Source of the DNA: Rhodocyclaceae bacterium | GTDB lineage: Bacteria; Pseudomonadota; Gammaproteobacteria; Burkholderiales; Rhodocyclaceae | Reading direction: 5' to 3' | Assembly (NCBI GenBank): GCA_028714035.1 | Contig: JAQTNA010000009.1 | Location: 40,495 to 104,494, forward strand | DNA: 64,000 nt | Shown: positions 20,285 to 30,307 of the stretch, piece by piece | Layout of the letters: each line of letters starts with the position of its first letter | Position numbering within the stretch: position 1 is the first letter of the stretch | Notes under the pieces: model-generated | Seen by the model: only the letters and a program-made list of their open reading frames with translations | Databases searched by the model: none | Told to the model about the DNA's origin: nothing | Program-made: the position numbers and the translations under genes

Positions 20285-22075
20285 TTTATCGTCTACGCGC
20301 AGCACTGCCAGGAAGGCTTCCTGGGGCACTTCCACGCTACCGACCATCTTCATGCGCTTCTTGCCCGCCTTCTGCTTCTCCAGGAGCTTCTTCTTGCGCG
20401 TGATGTCGCCGCCGTAGCACTTGGCCAGCACGTTCTTGCGCATGGCCTTGACGTTTTCCCGGGCCACGATGTTGGAGCCGATGGCCGCCTGTATCGCCAC
20501 GTCGTACATCTGGCGCGGAATGAGCTCGCGCATCTTCGACACCAGCGCCCGGCCCCGGTACGCGGAATTGGCGCGGTGGATGATCAGGGACAGGGCGTCC
20601 ACCTTGTCGCCGTTGATCAGCACGTCCAGTTTCACCACGTCGGCGGCACGGTATTCCTTGAAGTCGTAGTCCAGGGAGGCATAGCCGCGGGAAACGGACT
20701 TCAGCTTGTCGAAGAAATCCATGACCACCTCGGCCATGGGCATCTCGTAAGTCAATTGCACCTGGCGGCCGTGGTAGGCCAGATTCACCTGGTTGCCCCG
20801 CTTCTGGGTGCACAGGGTGATGACCGCACCCAGGTACTCCTGGGGCACGAAGATGGTGGTAGTGATGATGGGCTCGCGGATCTCGTCCACCCTGGACAGA
20901 TCCGGCAGCTTGGAGGGATTTTCCACCTGGATCACGGACCCATCACGCAGGGAGACTTCATAGACCACCGTCGGCGCCGTGGTGATCAGATCCTGGTTGA
21001 ATTCCCGCTCCAGACGTTCCTGCACGATTTCCATGTGCAGGAGGCCCAGAAAGCCGCAGCGGAAACCGAAGCCCAGGGCCTGGGACACTTCCGGCTCGTA
21101 TTGCAGCGAGGCGTCGTTGAGTTTCAGCTTCTCCAGGGAATCCCGCAGGGACTCGTATTCGTTGGGTTCCACCGGATAGAGTCCGGCGAACACCTGGGGC
21201 TTGATTTCCTTGAAGCCGGGCAAGGGGCTGGCGGCCGGGTTGGTCACCAGGGTCACCGTGTCGCCCACCTTGGCCGCCTTCAGTTCCTTGATGCCGGAGA
21301 TGATGAAACCCACCTCGCCGGCGGAGAGCGCTTCCCTGGTCACGGACTTGGGCGTGAACACCCCCACCTGTTCGCACAGGTGCTGGGAGCCGTTGGACAT
21401 CAGAAGAATCCTGTCCTTGGCCTTCAAGCGCCCGTCCACGACGCGCACCAGCATGACCACGCCCACGTAGTTGTCGAACCAGGAGTCAATGATGAGCGCC
21501 TTGAGCGGCGACTCCGGATCGCCCTTGGGCGGCGGGATGCGGGCAATGACCGCATCCAGGATGTCTTCCACGCCGACGCCGGTCTTGGCGCTGCACAGCA
21601 CGGCATCGGTGGCGTCAATGCCGATGACATCCTCGATCTCCTGGCGCGCGCCGTCCGGGTTGGCGGAGGGCAGGTCAATCTTGTTCAGCACCGGCAGCAC
21701 GTCCACGCCCAGTTCGATGGCCGTGTAGCAGTTGGCCACGGTCTGGGCCTCCACGCCCTGGGAGGCATCCACCACCAGCAGGGCGCCTTCGCAGGCCGAA
21801 AGGGAACGGCTCACCTCGTAGGAGAAGTCCACGTGGCCGGGGGTGTCAATCAGGTTCAGGTTGTAGACCTGGCCGTCCCGCGCCTTGTAGCTGAGTGCCG
21901 CGGTCTGGGCCTTGATGGTGATGCCACGCTCCCGCTCCAGATCCATGGAGTCGAGCACCTGTTCTTCCATCTCCCGGTCGGAAAGGCCACCGCAGATATG
22001 AATGATGCGGTCCGCCAGCGTGGATTTGCCGTGGTCAATATGGGCAATGATGGAGAAATTTCGAATGTGCTGCAT
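20282..22075 (-). CDS. lepA: Elongation factor 4 (ribosomal back-translocase)
   Basis: 597 aa. EF-G-like GTPase that acts on stalled or stressed ribosomes and in 30S biogenesis. G1 [16 protein letters not shown]3 [20 protein letters not shown] and G4 NKIDL are present. The LepA-specific C-terminal domain runs to the end ([20 protein letters not shown]). Family alignment sets the start at [10 protein letters not shown] (22075); the upstream in-frame region is proline-rich and unlike the family. First gene of the long minus-strand operon. Confidence 0.97.
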   Translation of the reverse strand: MQHIRNFSIIAHIDHGKSTLADRIIHICGGLSDREMEEQVLDSMDLERERGITIKAQTAALSYKARDGQVYNLNLIDTPGHVDFSYEVSRSLSACEGALLVVDASQGVEAQTVANCYTAIELGVDVLPVLNKIDLPSANPDGARQEIEDVIGIDATDAVLCSAKTGVGVEDILDAVIARIPPPKGDPESPLKALIIDSWFDNYVGVVMLVRVVDGRLKAKDRILLMSNGSQHLCEQVGVFTPKSVTREALSAGEVGFIISGIKELKAAKVGDTVTLVTNPAASPLPGFKEIKPQVFAGLYPVEPNEYESLRDSLEKLKLNDASLQYEPEVSQALGFGFRCGFLGLLHMEIVQERLEREFNQDLITTAPTVVYEVSLRDGSVIQVENPSKLPDLSRVDEIREPIITTTIFVPQEYLGAVITLCTQKRGNQVNLAYHGRQVQLTYEMPMAEVVMDFFDKLKSVSRGYASLDYDFKEYRAADVVKLDVLINGDKVDALSLIIHRANSAYRGRALVSKMRELIPRQMYDVAIQAAIGSNIVARENVKAMRKNVLAKCYGGDITRKKKLLEKQKAGKKRMKMVGSVEVPQEAFLAVLRVDDK

Positions 22076-22205
22076 GAGCGTGGCCGGAAAGGGGCGAAAA
22101 GCCTGCGGGGGTGGCAGTAGGGCGGGCCGGATTGTACCTTGAACCGGCCCGCTCCGTGCAGAGGCCCCAGTAAATGAGTGCATCGGGAGCGCCTGGAGCT
22201 TCCGC

Positions 22206-23627
22206 TCAGGCCGCGGCGACCGAACCTCCGGGAGCGGGGAATCGAACCATCACCAGCGTGCCATGCTCCTCTTCCGGGGCGTCCAGGATGGCCATGGCGG
22301 CGCCGTGGCGCCCGGCGATCTCGCCCACGATGGCGAGTCCCAGGCCGCTACCGATGCCCTGGGTGCCGGGGAGACGAAAGAAGCGCTCCATCACCCGCCC
22401 CCGTGCATCCGCACGAATGCCGGGACCGTTGTCCGTCACGGAAAGATAGGGCGCCCCGCCCTCCAGGCCGCAACGGAGCGTAACCCGGCCGCCTTCCGGC
22501 GTGTACGAGAGGGCGTTGTCCACCAGGTTCGCCGCCATTTCCCCCAGCAGCAGGGGATCGCCGTCCACGGTCGCCTTGCTCAACTCCAGGCCGAAATCCA
22601 GGTTCTTCTCGATGGATCTGCGCACCCAGTCATCGGCCCGCGCACGCAGCACCTCCGCCAGATTCGTGGCGCCCCAGGGCCTCTGCCCCTGCCCGCCGTG
22701 TTCGGCTGCGGACAGCGCGAGCAGTTGATTGACCAGGCGCGCCGTCCGTTCCGTGGCACCCCGGCATTGCTCCAGCCTGGCCTGGCGGGCGGCATGATCC
22801 GTATCCGCCAGCGTCAATTCCAGTTGGGTTTTCAATCCGGCAAGCGGTGTGCGCAACTGGTGGGCGGCGTTGGCGATGAAGCGCTGTTGCGAGGCTGCCC
22901 CCTGTGCAAGGCGCAGCAGGAGATTGTTGATTTCCTCCACCAGGGGCCGGACTTCCAGCGGCACAGGCATCTCGTCCAGGGGGCGCAGGTCCGTGTGGGA
23001 GCGAGCCTGAAGGTCACGGCGCAGCTTTTCCAGAGGCGAGAGCGCACTGGCCACGCCGTACCAGAGAACGCCCGCCACGCCGGCGGCCAGAAGCATTTCC
23101 GGGATGAGGATGCCCAGCGCGATGTCCCAGGCCAGTTGCCGGCGCTTGTTGCGGGTTTCCGCCACGATCACCGTGGCCGTCACCCCATTTACCCGATAGG
23201 GAAAGACGCCGACCCTGATCTGCTCGCCGTGGGCCATGCCGATGAAATAACCCCCGCCCTCCTCCGTCTGCATGTCGTCCGGCACCTGCGGCAGATCCGG
23301 GTCCCCGGCCACCGTGTTTCCCTCGCCATCCCGCACCGCCCAGAAGACCGAGTCATGGCGGTCCGTGCGCAGCGCCTGCTCCACTTCGGGCGAGATGGCG
23401 ACCTTGATGACCGGCTTGCCCATGGCGTCCTTCCCACCGTCGCTCACATAGCGGGACAGGGCCAGGGCCGAGTCGGCCATCTGCTGGTCGTAGGCCATGA
23501 CGCCATAGCGGCGGATGATCGAGTAGCCGCCCGCGGCGGCGACCGCCAGCATGAGCAGCAAGGGTGGCAGTATCCGGCGCAGGATCTGGGCGCGCAACGA
23601 GCCGGGATCAGCCAAAAGTGGCTTCAT
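22206..23627 (-). CDS. Two-component sensor histidine kinase, QseC/TctE type
   Basis: 473 aa. The N-terminus has a transmembrane helix ([20 protein letters not shown]), a periplasmic sensor region of about 130 residues ([15 protein letters not shown] onwards) and a second helix near [25 protein letters not shown]-like linker follows, then the H-box [20 protein letters not shown]. The ATPase domain has the N-box [17 protein letters not shown] and G-boxes VTDNGPGIR and GSGLGLAIV. It starts 20 bp after the response regulator gene, forming a cognate pair. The 2CSK_N-style sensor domain is typical of tricarboxylate- or quorum-type kinases; the signal is unknown. Confidence 0.93.
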   Translation of the reverse strand: MKPLLADPGSLRAQILRRILPPLLLMLAVAAAGGYSIIRRYGVMAYDQQMADSALALSRYVSDGGKDAMGKPVIKVAISPEVEQALRTDRHDSVFWAVRDGEGNTVAGDPDLPQVPDDMQTEEGGGYFIGMAHGEQIRVGVFPYRVNGVTATVIVAETRNKRRQLAWDIALGILIPEMLLAAGVAGVLWYGVASALSPLEKLRRDLQARSHTDLRPLDEMPVPLEVRPLVEEINNLLLRLAQGAASQQRFIANAAHQLRTPLAGLKTQLELTLADTDHAARQARLEQCRGATERTARLVNQLLALSAAEHGGQGQRPWGATNLAEVLRARADDWVRRSIEKNLDFGLELSKATVDGDPLLLGEMAANLVDNALSYTPEGGRVTLRCGLEGGAPYLSVTDNGPGIRADARGRVMERFFRLPGTQGIGSGLGLAIVGEIAGRHGAAMAILDAPEEEHGTLVMVRFPAPGGSVAAA

Positions 23628-23647
23628 GGACGACGACCGGGCCGGCC

Positions 23648-24328
23648 TCAAGCGCCGGGGGGGGCGAAGGCTTCCAACATGTAGCCGAATCCCCGCACCG
23701 TGCGGATGACGATGCCCGCGGGCTCCAGCTTGGAGCGCAGGCGGGAAACATAGACTTCCACCGCATTGGGGCTCATGTCGTCTTCCCAGGTGCACACGGC
23801 GGTCACGATCTGTTCCTTGCTCACCACCCGCTCCACGTTGTCCAGCAGCACCTCCAGCACGGTCCACTCGCGCATGGGTAGATCCAGGGGCTTGTCGTCC
23901 AGGCTGGCCCGGCGCGCGCCCATGTCCAGCGCCAGAGGGCCGTGTACCCGGCGCATGGAGGACTGGTTGCGCGCCCGGCGGGCGATGGCGGCGACTCGGG
24001 CCAGCAATTCCTCCGTGGCGAAAGGTTTGGTCAGGTAATCGTCCGCCCCGAGGTTCAGTCCGAACACCCGGTCCCCCAGGGCATCCCGTGCCGTCAGGAC
24101 CAGCACCGGCACCGCCTGGCCGATGGCGCGCCACCGGCGCAGCAATTCGAAACCGTCCATGCCCGGCAATCCCACGTCCAGGATGACCAGACCGAATTCT
24201 TCCTGGCCGACTGCGAGTTCTGCCTTTTCCGCGGAGCCGACACAATCCGCTCGGTAGCCCTGGCGACGCAGGGTCTGGGTCAGGCCATCGGCCAGGAGAG
24301 GGTCATCCTCGACGATCAAGACACGCAT
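23648..24328 (-). CDS. OmpR-family response regulator
   Basis: 226 aa. Receiver domain: acidic pocket EDD (residues 7-9), phospho-acceptor Asp in VILDVGLPGMDGFELLRRWR, switch Thr in VLVLTARDALGDR and Lys in DDYLTKPFATEELLARV. The winged-helix DNA-binding domain ends YVSRLRSKLEPAGIVIRTVRGFGY. The start is MRVLIVEDDPLLADGL (24328). Co-transcribed with the downstream kinase. The targets may include divergent genes, but no repeat operator was recognised upstream. Confidence 0.94.
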   Translation of the reverse strand: MRVLIVEDDPLLADGLTQTLRRQGYRADCVGSAEKAELAVGQEEFGLVILDVGLPGMDGFELLRRWRAIGQAVPVLVLTARDALGDRVFGLNLGADDYLTKPFATEELLARVAAIARRARNQSSMRRVHGPLALDMGARRASLDDKPLDLPMREWTVLEVLLDNVERVVSKEQIVTAVCTWEDDMSPNAVEVYVSRLRSKLEPAGIVIRTVRGFGYMLEAFAPPGA

Positions 24329-24444
24329 GGTGGCAGACTGAGTAGGCAAAAGTGTATGGTAGCGCGAAAAACCTGCGGGCAACTGTCATCGCGCTTTTCG
24401 TCCCGGCGCCTTTGAGTTAAGGTTTTGCCCTTTCCTCATCGGTC

Positions 24445-24777
24445 ATGACCATGGATTTTCCCGAACTGTTCGGCCTTCTTCTCCTGGTAGTGGCCGTATG
24501 GTGGTGGCTGGATGGCCTTCGGGCACGGGATGCGGCGGTATCTGCCGCGCGCGAAGCCTGCGCCGGCCTGGGCCTGCAACTCCTGGACGACACGGTGGCC
24601 GTCAGCAGCCACCGCTTTGCCCGGGATGAAGGCGGGCGTCTCTGCCTGCAAAGGGTTTTCGGCTTCGAATACAGCGACACGGGTGACAACCGGCGCGACG
24701 GACACCTGACCATGCAGGGTGAAGACATCGTTTCCATCTATACCGGGCCGGTCTTGCTGAAAGACATCGGCGACTGA
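24445..24777 (+). CDS. DUF3301 family small membrane-anchored protein
   Basis: 110 aa. One N-terminal hydrophobic helix (LFGLLLLVVAVWWWLDGL), then a soluble domain with the family's recognisable AREACAGLGLQLLDDTVAVS and RVFGFEYSDTGDNRRDGHL. The predicted topology is a single-pass inner-membrane protein facing the cytoplasm. It lies 17 bp before ovoA and is probably co-transcribed, but no functional link is known to me. Confidence 0.88.
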   Translation: MTMDFPELFGLLLLVVAVWWWLDGLRARDAAVSAAREACAGLGLQLLDDTVAVSSHRFARDEGGRLCLQRVFGFEYSDTGDNRRDGHLTMQGEDIVSIYTGPVLLKDIGD

Positions 24778-24794
24778 ACGCATTGGGAGCATCC

Positions 24795-26915
24795 ATGAAC
24801 AGCCATCTCTTTCCCCGCACGCCACGTCTTGAGGGCGAGGAACCGGAAGCTAAGCGCGAGGAAATTCGGCGTTATTTCCACGCCACCTTTGACCGCTACG
24901 AACAACTCTTCGAGGTTCTGGCCTGTGATGAAGCGTGGTATCGGAAGCCGATCAGCCTGCGCCACCCTCTCGTCTTCTATTTCGGCCACACGGCAAGCTT
25001 CTTCGTAAACAAGATGCTCCTGGCGGGGCTGATCGAGAAGCGCATCAATCCCAGGTTCGAGTCCATGTTCGCCGTCGGCGTGGACGAGATGAGCTGGGAC
25101 GACCTGAACGACGCCCACTACGACTGGCCGCCCATCCCGGAAGTTCGCGCCTATCGGGACGCCGTACGCGCCACGGTGGATGAAGTGATGGGCCGCGCGC
25201 CGCCGACCTTGCCCATAGGCTGGGATCATCCCTGGTGGGCCATCCTCATGGGCGTCGAGCACGAGCGCATCCACCTGGAGACCTCCTCCGTGCTCATGCG
25301 CCAGCACGACCTGGCCTACGTGCGCCCCCATCCGGCCTTTCCGCCCTGCCCCATGGCCGGCGACGCGCCGGCCAATGCCCTGGTGGAGATATCCGCCGGC
25401 CGCGTGACGCTGGGCAAGGACATTGGCGACCCTTATTACGGCTGGGACAACGAATATGGCGGACACGAGGCGGTCATTCCCGCCTTCCAGGCCAGCCGCT
25501 TCCTGGTGTCGAACCAGGAATTCCTGGCATTTGTGACAGCCGGCGGCTACCGGGAGGACGTCTGGTGGGAGGAAGAAGGGCTGGCCTGGCGCCGCTTCGC
25601 CGCGGCCGAGCACCCTGCATTCTGGCGCAGGAAGGATGGGACATGGTGGCTGCGCCTCATGGCGCAGGAAGTGCCCATGCCCTGGGACTGGCCGGTGGAG
25701 ACCAACCAGCACGAGGCCAAGGCTTTCTGCCGGTGGAAGCAGGCGGCCAGCGGCTTGAGCGTGCGCCTGCCCACGGAAGACGAGTGGCATCGCCTGGCGG
25801 ACTGCGTCGGAGTGTCCGAGGTGCCGGAGGATGCGCCGGCTGCGGCAAATCTGCACCTGGACCACTGGGCTTCCTCCTGCCCGGTGCACCGCTTTCCCCA
25901 GGGGGCTCTGTTCGATGTCGTCGGCAATGTCTGGCAATGGACCGAGACGCCCATCTACCCCTTCGATGGCTTCCGGGTCCATCCCCACTACGATGATTTC
26001 TCCACGCCCACCTTCGACGAGCGGCACAATCTGATCAAGGGCGGCGCCTGGATTTCCTGCGGCAACGAGAGCCGTCTCGCCTCCCGTTATGCTTTCCGGC
26101 GCCACTTCTTCCAACACGCCGGATTCCGCTACGTGGTGGCTGGCGCCGTGCCGCAATTGCCCGCGTCCCGCTACGAGAGCGACGCCCTGCTCTCCCAGTA
26201 CGCCGAATTCCATTACGGTGACGAGTACTTCGGCGTAGCCAATTTCCCGGCCGCCCTGGCGCGCCTGGCCATCTCGGCCATGGGCGGACATCCCGCCCGG
26301 AAGGCCCTGGATCTGGGCTGTGCCGCGGGCCGCGCCACGTTCGAGCTGGCGCGCCACTTCCAGTCGGTGATCGGCATGGATTTCTCGGCGCGCCTCATCG
26401 GCTCGGGGGTGGCCATGGCGCAACACGGCGTGCTGCGCTACACCCTGCCGGACGAGGGCGAGTTGTTGTCCTGGCATGAGCGGCGTCTGGCGGACCTGGG
26501 CCTGGACGAAGCGCGCCACAAGGTGGAATTTCTCCAGGGCGACGCCTGCAACCTGAAGCCCCTGTTCACCGGTTTCGATCTGATCCTGGCCGCGAACCTG
26601 ATAGACCGCCTGTACGCCCCGGCCCGCTTCCTGTCCGCGATCCACGAGCGGCTGAACCCCGGCGGCCTGCTGCTGATCGCGTCACCCTATACCTGGCTCG
26701 AAGAGCACACCCGGCGCGAGGAGTGGCTGGGTGGCTTCAAGCAGGACGGTGAAAGCCGCAGCACCCTGGATGCCCTGAAGGAAATCCTGGCGCCCCACTT
26801 CGAGTTGCAAGGCGAACCGGTGGATGTCCCCTTCGTCATCCGCGAGACCCGGCGCAAGTTCCAGCATACCCTCTCCCAGGTGACAATCTGGCGGCGGCGG
26901 TCGCCCTCCGACTGA
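24795..26915 (+). CDS. ovoA: OvoA: 5-histidylcysteine sulfoxide synthase / mercaptohistidine methyltransferase
   Basis: 706 aa. First enzyme of ovothiol synthesis: an iron enzyme joins cysteine and histidine with oxygen, and the C-terminal domain methylates 5-thiohistidine. The N-terminal DinB-like part carries the three-His iron site (His65 in YFGHTASFF; His156 and His160 in EHERIHLE). The FGE-sulfatase-like domain follows (GYREDVWWEEEG, RLPTEDEWHRLAD, LIKGGAWISCGNESR). From about residue 495 comes a SAM methyltransferase (KALDLGCAAGRATFELAR). The ATG at 24795 has GGGAG 5 nt upstream; a TTG 12 nt earlier is less likely. No OvoB-type PLP lyase is present in the window. Confidence 0.93.
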   Translation: MNSHLFPRTPRLEGEEPEAKREEIRRYFHATFDRYEQLFEVLACDEAWYRKPISLRHPLVFYFGHTASFFVNKMLLAGLIEKRINPRFESMFAVGVDEMSWDDLNDAHYDWPPIPEVRAYRDAVRATVDEVMGRAPPTLPIGWDHPWWAILMGVEHERIHLETSSVLMRQHDLAYVRPHPAFPPCPMAGDAPANALVEISAGRVTLGKDIGDPYYGWDNEYGGHEAVIPAFQASRFLVSNQEFLAFVTAGGYREDVWWEEEGLAWRRFAAAEHPAFWRRKDGTWWLRLMAQEVPMPWDWPVETNQHEAKAFCRWKQAASGLSVRLPTEDEWHRLADCVGVSEVPEDAPAAANLHLDHWASSCPVHRFPQGALFDVVGNVWQWTETPIYPFDGFRVHPHYDDFSTPTFDERHNLIKGGAWISCGNESRLASRYAFRRHFFQHAGFRYVVAGAVPQLPASRYESDALLSQYAEFHYGDEYFGVANFPAALARLAISAMGGHPARKALDLGCAAGRATFELARHFQSVIGMDFSARLIGSGVAMAQHGVLRYTLPDEGELLSWHERRLADLGLDEARHKVEFLQGDACNLKPLFTGFDLILAANLIDRLYAPARFLSAIHERLNPGGLLLIASPYTWLEEHTRREEWLGGFKQDGESRSTLDALKEILAPHFELQGEPVDVPFVIRETRRKFQHTLSQVTIWRRRSPSD

Positions 26916-26923
26916 CACCGGAT

Positions 26924-26948
26924 GGCGCCGGCGCCAGTCGCCGGCGCC
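26924..26948. terminator. Hairpin between convergent ovoA and rlmJ
   Basis: A perfect 10-bp stem GGCGCCGGCG / CGCCGGCGCC with a CCAGT loop lies in the 37-bp convergent gap. There is no U-tract on either side, so it may act as a strong blocking hairpin rather than a classical intrinsic terminator. Confidence 0.55.
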
Positions 26949-26952
26949 GGGT

Positions 26953-27798
26953 TCAGGGAATCTCGTACTCCAGCGTGTAAGCCGCCCCCCCATCCTGGCC
27001 CAGCGCCTGGGTCAGGATGGGCAGGGTCGCCTCCAGCAGCTTCGGCAGCGTCCAGGGCGGGTTCACGATGTAGAGCCCGCTGCCGTGCATGCCGAAGCCG
27101 TCCCTCGCGGGCGCCTGCACGGACAGGCTCACGTTGAGCCAACTGGCGGCCGGCACGGCTTTCAGGCGCTGCGGCAGATGGCGCGCCTCCGGTTTCTGCA
27201 GGAGCGGGTACCAGACCACGTAGGTGCCGCCGGCAAAGCGTACCAGGCTGTCCTTCAGCGCGTCCGCGGTGCGCGGGTAGTCGCTCTTCACCTCGTAGGA
27301 GGGGTCTATCAGGACCAGCGCGCGCCGGGTCGGCGGCGGCAGGACGGACTTCAGGCCGGCATAGCCATCCATGGCCTCGATCTTGACCTGTCTACCGGCG
27401 CCGCTGAAGTTCTCGGCCAGCAGGCGATGGTCGCTGCCGTGCAACTCGAACAGGCGCAGCCGGTCCTCGTGACGGGCTCGCCGTGAGGCGCACCAGGGCG
27501 AGCCCGGATAGAAGCGCAGATTCCCGTCGGGGTTCAGGTCTCTTACCAGCGCGACATAATTCTCCAGCATCGGCGGCAGGTCGGCACGGTGCCAAAGACG
27601 GCCGATGCCGGTGTCGAATTCGGCATTCTTCTGCGCGTAATCGCCCCGCAGGTCATAGAGCCCGGCCCCGGAATGGCTGTCTATGTACCACCAGGGCTTG
27701 TCCTTCTGATTGAAGTAATCGAGCAGCGCGATCAGGACGGCGTGCTTGAGGACGTCGGCGTGGTTGCCGGCATGGAAGGCGTGGCGGTAGCTGAGCAT
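26953..27798 (-). CDS. rlmJ: 23S rRNA (adenine2030-N6)-methyltransferase
   Basis: 281 aa, matching E. coli RlmJ (280). Methylates A2030 of 23S rRNA using SAM. The conserved opening MLSYRHAFHAGNHADVLKH, DSHSGAGLYDLRG near motif I and the catalytic RALVLIDPSYEVKSDYPR (the N6-methyltransferase DPxY-type motif) are intact. YVVWYPLLQKPEARHLPQRL follows. Convergent with ovoA; a family A repeat separates it from dnaB on the same strand. Confidence 0.95.
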   Translation of the reverse strand: MLSYRHAFHAGNHADVLKHAVLIALLDYFNQKDKPWWYIDSHSGAGLYDLRGDYAQKNAEFDTGIGRLWHRADLPPMLENYVALVRDLNPDGNLRFYPGSPWCASRRARHEDRLRLFELHGSDHRLLAENFSGAGRQVKIEAMDGYAGLKSVLPPPTRRALVLIDPSYEVKSDYPRTADALKDSLVRFAGGTYVVWYPLLQKPEARHLPQRLKAVPAASWLNVSLSVQAPARDGFGMHGSGLYIVNPPWTLPKLLEATLPILTQALGQDGGAAYTLEYEIP

Positions 27799-27825
27799 GG
27801 TTCAAATCATCCTGGGAAAAGCACT

Positions 27826-27953
27826 TGATTCACCGCAGAGGCGCAGAGAAAACCAGAACTTGGCAGGTATCTCGGTCTCACCCGACGGGTGAAACAGAAA
27901 CCCACCATAACGCCTCGTTTTTCCTCTGCGCCTCCGCGTCTCTGCGGTTCAAA
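27826..27953. repeat. Family A inverted repeat (A3)
   Basis: The left arm begins TTCACCGCAGAGGCGCAGAG and the right arm is CTCTGCGCCTCCGCGTCTCT followed by GCGGTTCAAA. It fills most of the dnaB-rlmJ gap (27799-27999). Confidence 0.85.
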
Positions 27954-27999
27954 CCGAGATTTCCAGGATCATGAATCGTGTGGAGCCGGGCACGAGGAC

Positions 28000-29397
28000 T
28001 CAATAACTGCCGGGCTGGGCGAAGTTCTCGAAGCGGGTGTATTCACCCAGGAAGGTCAGGCGCACGGTGCCGATGGGACCGTTACGCTGTTTGCCGATGA
28101 TGATCTCGGACACGCCCTTTTCCTGGGTATCCGGGTTGTACACCTCGTCCCGGTAAAGGAAGATGATGAGGTCGGCGTCCTGCTCGATGGCGCCGGATTC
28201 CCGCAGATCCGACATCACGGGGCGCTTGTTGGGACGCTGTTCCAGGGAACGGTTCAGCTGCGACAGGGCGATCACCGGCACCGACAGCTCCTTGGCCAGC
28301 GCCTTGATGGAACGGGAGATTTCCGAGATTTCCGTGGTCCGGTTCTCGCCGCTGTTGCCCGTGCCGCTCATGAGTTGCAGGTAGTCAATGACGATCAGCC
28401 CGAGCTTGCCGCCGTACTCCCGGGCCAGGCGCCGGGCCCGGGAGCGCAGGTCTATGGCGTTGATGGCGCCCGTCTCGTCAATGTGGATGGGGGCATCGTG
28501 CAGCTTGCCCAGGGCATAGGAGAGGCGTTGCCACTCCTCGTCGTTCAGGCGACCCGTGCGCACCCGGTGCTGGTCCAGGCGCCCCACGGACGACAAGAGA
28601 CGCATGGCGAGCTGGGTGCCCGGCATTTCCAGGCTGAAAATGGCCACCGGCAGGCCGGCTTCCACCCCCACGTGTTCGGCGATGTTCAGGGCGAACGCGG
28701 TCTTGCCCATACTGGGTCGCCCGGCCACCACCACCATGTCCCCCGGTTGCAGGCCGGAGGTCTTCATGTCCAGGTCGTGAAATCCGGTGGGCACCCCGGT
28801 GATGTCGGTGTGGTGCTCCCGCTCGTAGAGTTCCTGGATGCGGTCCACCACCTGCCCCAGGAGGGGTTTCAGCGGCACAAAGCCGGTCTGATGGCGGGCA
28901 CCCGCCTCGGCGATCTCGAAGATCTTCTTTTCCGCCTGGTCCAGCAACTCCTTGGCGTCCTTGCCCCTCGGGTTCAGGGCGCTGCCGGCGATTTCATCGC
29001 CCACGGTGACCAGTTTGCGCAGCACCCCGCGCTCACGCACGATTTCCGCGTAGCGCCGGATGTTGGCGGCGGACGGCGTGCTGTTGGCGATCTCTCCCAG
29101 ATAGGCCAACCCTCCGGCCGCCTCGGACTCGCTGCTCTTCTCCAGGGATTCATAGACCGTGACCACGTCGGCCGGCTTGCCCTGCTCGATCAGCCGGGAG
29201 ATGTGGCGGAAGATGCGCCTATGGTCGTCCCGATAGAAATCCGCCTCCGACACCTGGTCGCCGATACGGTCCCAGGCGGCGTTGTCCAGCATCAGCCCGC
29301 CGATGAGGGCCTGTTCCGCCTCGATGGAGTGGGGCGGCAGCTTGAGGGACGCCATCTGCGCATCGGCAGGCATGTCGGCATTGCGGTACTGGCTCAT
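28000..29397 (-). CDS. dnaB: Replicative DNA helicase
   Basis: 465 aa. Hexameric fork helicase. N-terminal primase-interacting domain (SIEAEQALIGGLMLDNAAWD), linker, then the RecA-like core: Walker A VVAGRPSMGKTAFALNIAEH, Walker B LIVIDYLQLMSG and RSIKALAKELSVPVIALSQL, ending DADLIIFLYRDEVYNPDTQE. The start at MSQYRNADMPAD (29397) fits the family length; the frame is open to 29469 without similarity. No intein is present. Confidence 0.97.
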   Translation of the reverse strand: MSQYRNADMPADAQMASLKLPPHSIEAEQALIGGLMLDNAAWDRIGDQVSEADFYRDDHRRIFRHISRLIEQGKPADVVTVYESLEKSSESEAAGGLAYLGEIANSTPSAANIRRYAEIVRERGVLRKLVTVGDEIAGSALNPRGKDAKELLDQAEKKIFEIAEAGARHQTGFVPLKPLLGQVVDRIQELYEREHHTDITGVPTGFHDLDMKTSGLQPGDMVVVAGRPSMGKTAFALNIAEHVGVEAGLPVAIFSLEMPGTQLAMRLLSSVGRLDQHRVRTGRLNDEEWQRLSYALGKLHDAPIHIDETGAINAIDLRSRARRLAREYGGKLGLIVIDYLQLMSGTGNSGENRTTEISEISRSIKALAKELSVPVIALSQLNRSLEQRPNKRPVMSDLRESGAIEQDADLIIFLYRDEVYNPDTQEKGVSEIIIGKQRNGPIGTVRLTFLGEYTRFENFAQPGSY

Positions 29398-29489
29398 GGG
29401 TCTTGCCGGGAAGAAGCGAAAGGGGAAAGGCGCATTGTACCCCCCATCCCGCCCATGATCCGCATCCATCCCCGGGAGGCCGCGAGGCC

Positions 29490-30026
29490 CTACTCGCCGG
29501 GAGGGGCATACATGGGGTAGAGGGTTTCCTCCTCGCGCCGGATGCGGGCCACCAGGGCCTGGCCGATGGCGGCCAGGTCGCGACTGAAGTCGGCCGCCAG
29601 TTCCGGATGGATGCCGATCTCCCGGTATTTTCCGAGGAAGGCCACCACCACCTTGCCGATGGTATCCATCTCATGGCGGAATTGGTGAATCAACTCGTGG
29701 GAGACCGGATCGTTCGCCAGCATGTGCTCCAGGTAGATATAGAGGCGCACGTTTTCCTTCAGCAGGTGATCCATGAGTACCATGCGGAACTGGTTCAGCC
29801 GCGTCTGGACGGTCAGGAGTTCTCCGGTTTCTCGGGCGTCTTCGATGCCCGAGAAAATCTCCAGCAGTATGTGGTGATCTTCCTGGAGGGCGGCGATGAA
29901 GCTGGGGTCGTAATGGATACGCGTTCCCGGTGCGCTGGCATCGGCCGGAGCGGATGTGGCGGTGGGCACCGGCGCGGATGTGGTGGAATCCTTCTTGCGG
30001 CCGAATATCAGGTCGAACAGGAACAT
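29490..30026 (-). CDS. Hemerythrin-like HHE-domain protein
   Basis: 178 aa. A basic N-terminus (MFLFDLIFGRKKDS) and a 25-residue Pro/Ala/Ser linker precede a four-helix HHE domain (about residues 40-175). Candidate diiron ligands are the His residues in ALQEDHHILLEIF, His and Glu in MVLMDHLLKENVRLYIYLEH, QFRHEMDTI and the last-helix Glu residues in RIRREEETLYPMY. Such proteins bind dioxygen or act in redox and nitrosative stress. It lies 92 bp upstream of dnaB on the same strand, and its own promoter is not evident. The functional assignment is at family level only. Confidence 0.8.
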   Translation of the reverse strand: MFLFDLIFGRKKDSTTSAPVPTATSAPADASAPGTRIHYDPSFIAALQEDHHILLEIFSGIEDARETGELLTVQTRLNQFRMVLMDHLLKENVRLYIYLEHMLANDPVSHELIHQFRHEMDTIGKVVVAFLGKYREIGIHPELAADFSRDLAAIGQALVARIRREEETLYPMYAPPGE

Positions 30027-30307
30027 GGCTCACACTCCTGGGTTGGTAAGAACCGCGCCACCGTAGCAGAATGCCCCTCCTGCCCAAATGGCCTGGATCA
30101 ATTTATCCACAGGGCGCCCGGGGACGATGGCGGCCAAAGCACCGGGGCAAGCCCCCGGTTTTCCCTTCGCCGGAGCCGCAGGCGGGCATGCGTGGCAGGA
30201 AATGCGGCGAAGTCCCATTTTTGCGCATCGGCCGCCGATCACACCCACACCCGAACGGTCATGATCGTATAGAATTCCCTCCTCTGTCCTCACCCCTTGG
30301 AGACACC
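30027..30307. other. Divergent intergenic region, hemerythrin gene / gltI
   Basis: 281 bp between divergently transcribed genes. It contains one short GC hairpin followed by TTTT (ACCGGGGCAAGCCCCCGGTT, about 30139-30158) and a TAGAAT -10-like hexamer at 30270-30275 on the plus strand, without a convincing -35. Nothing else is recognisable. Confidence 0.35.

Noticed and set aside
20576..22120. 514-aa plus-strand frame opposite lepA
   Set aside because: Antisense shadow of lepA with no recognisable motif or ribosome-binding site.
24738..26645. 635-aa minus-strand frame opposite ovoA
   Set aside because: Complements ovoA, which has full family motifs; composition is that of a shadow frame.
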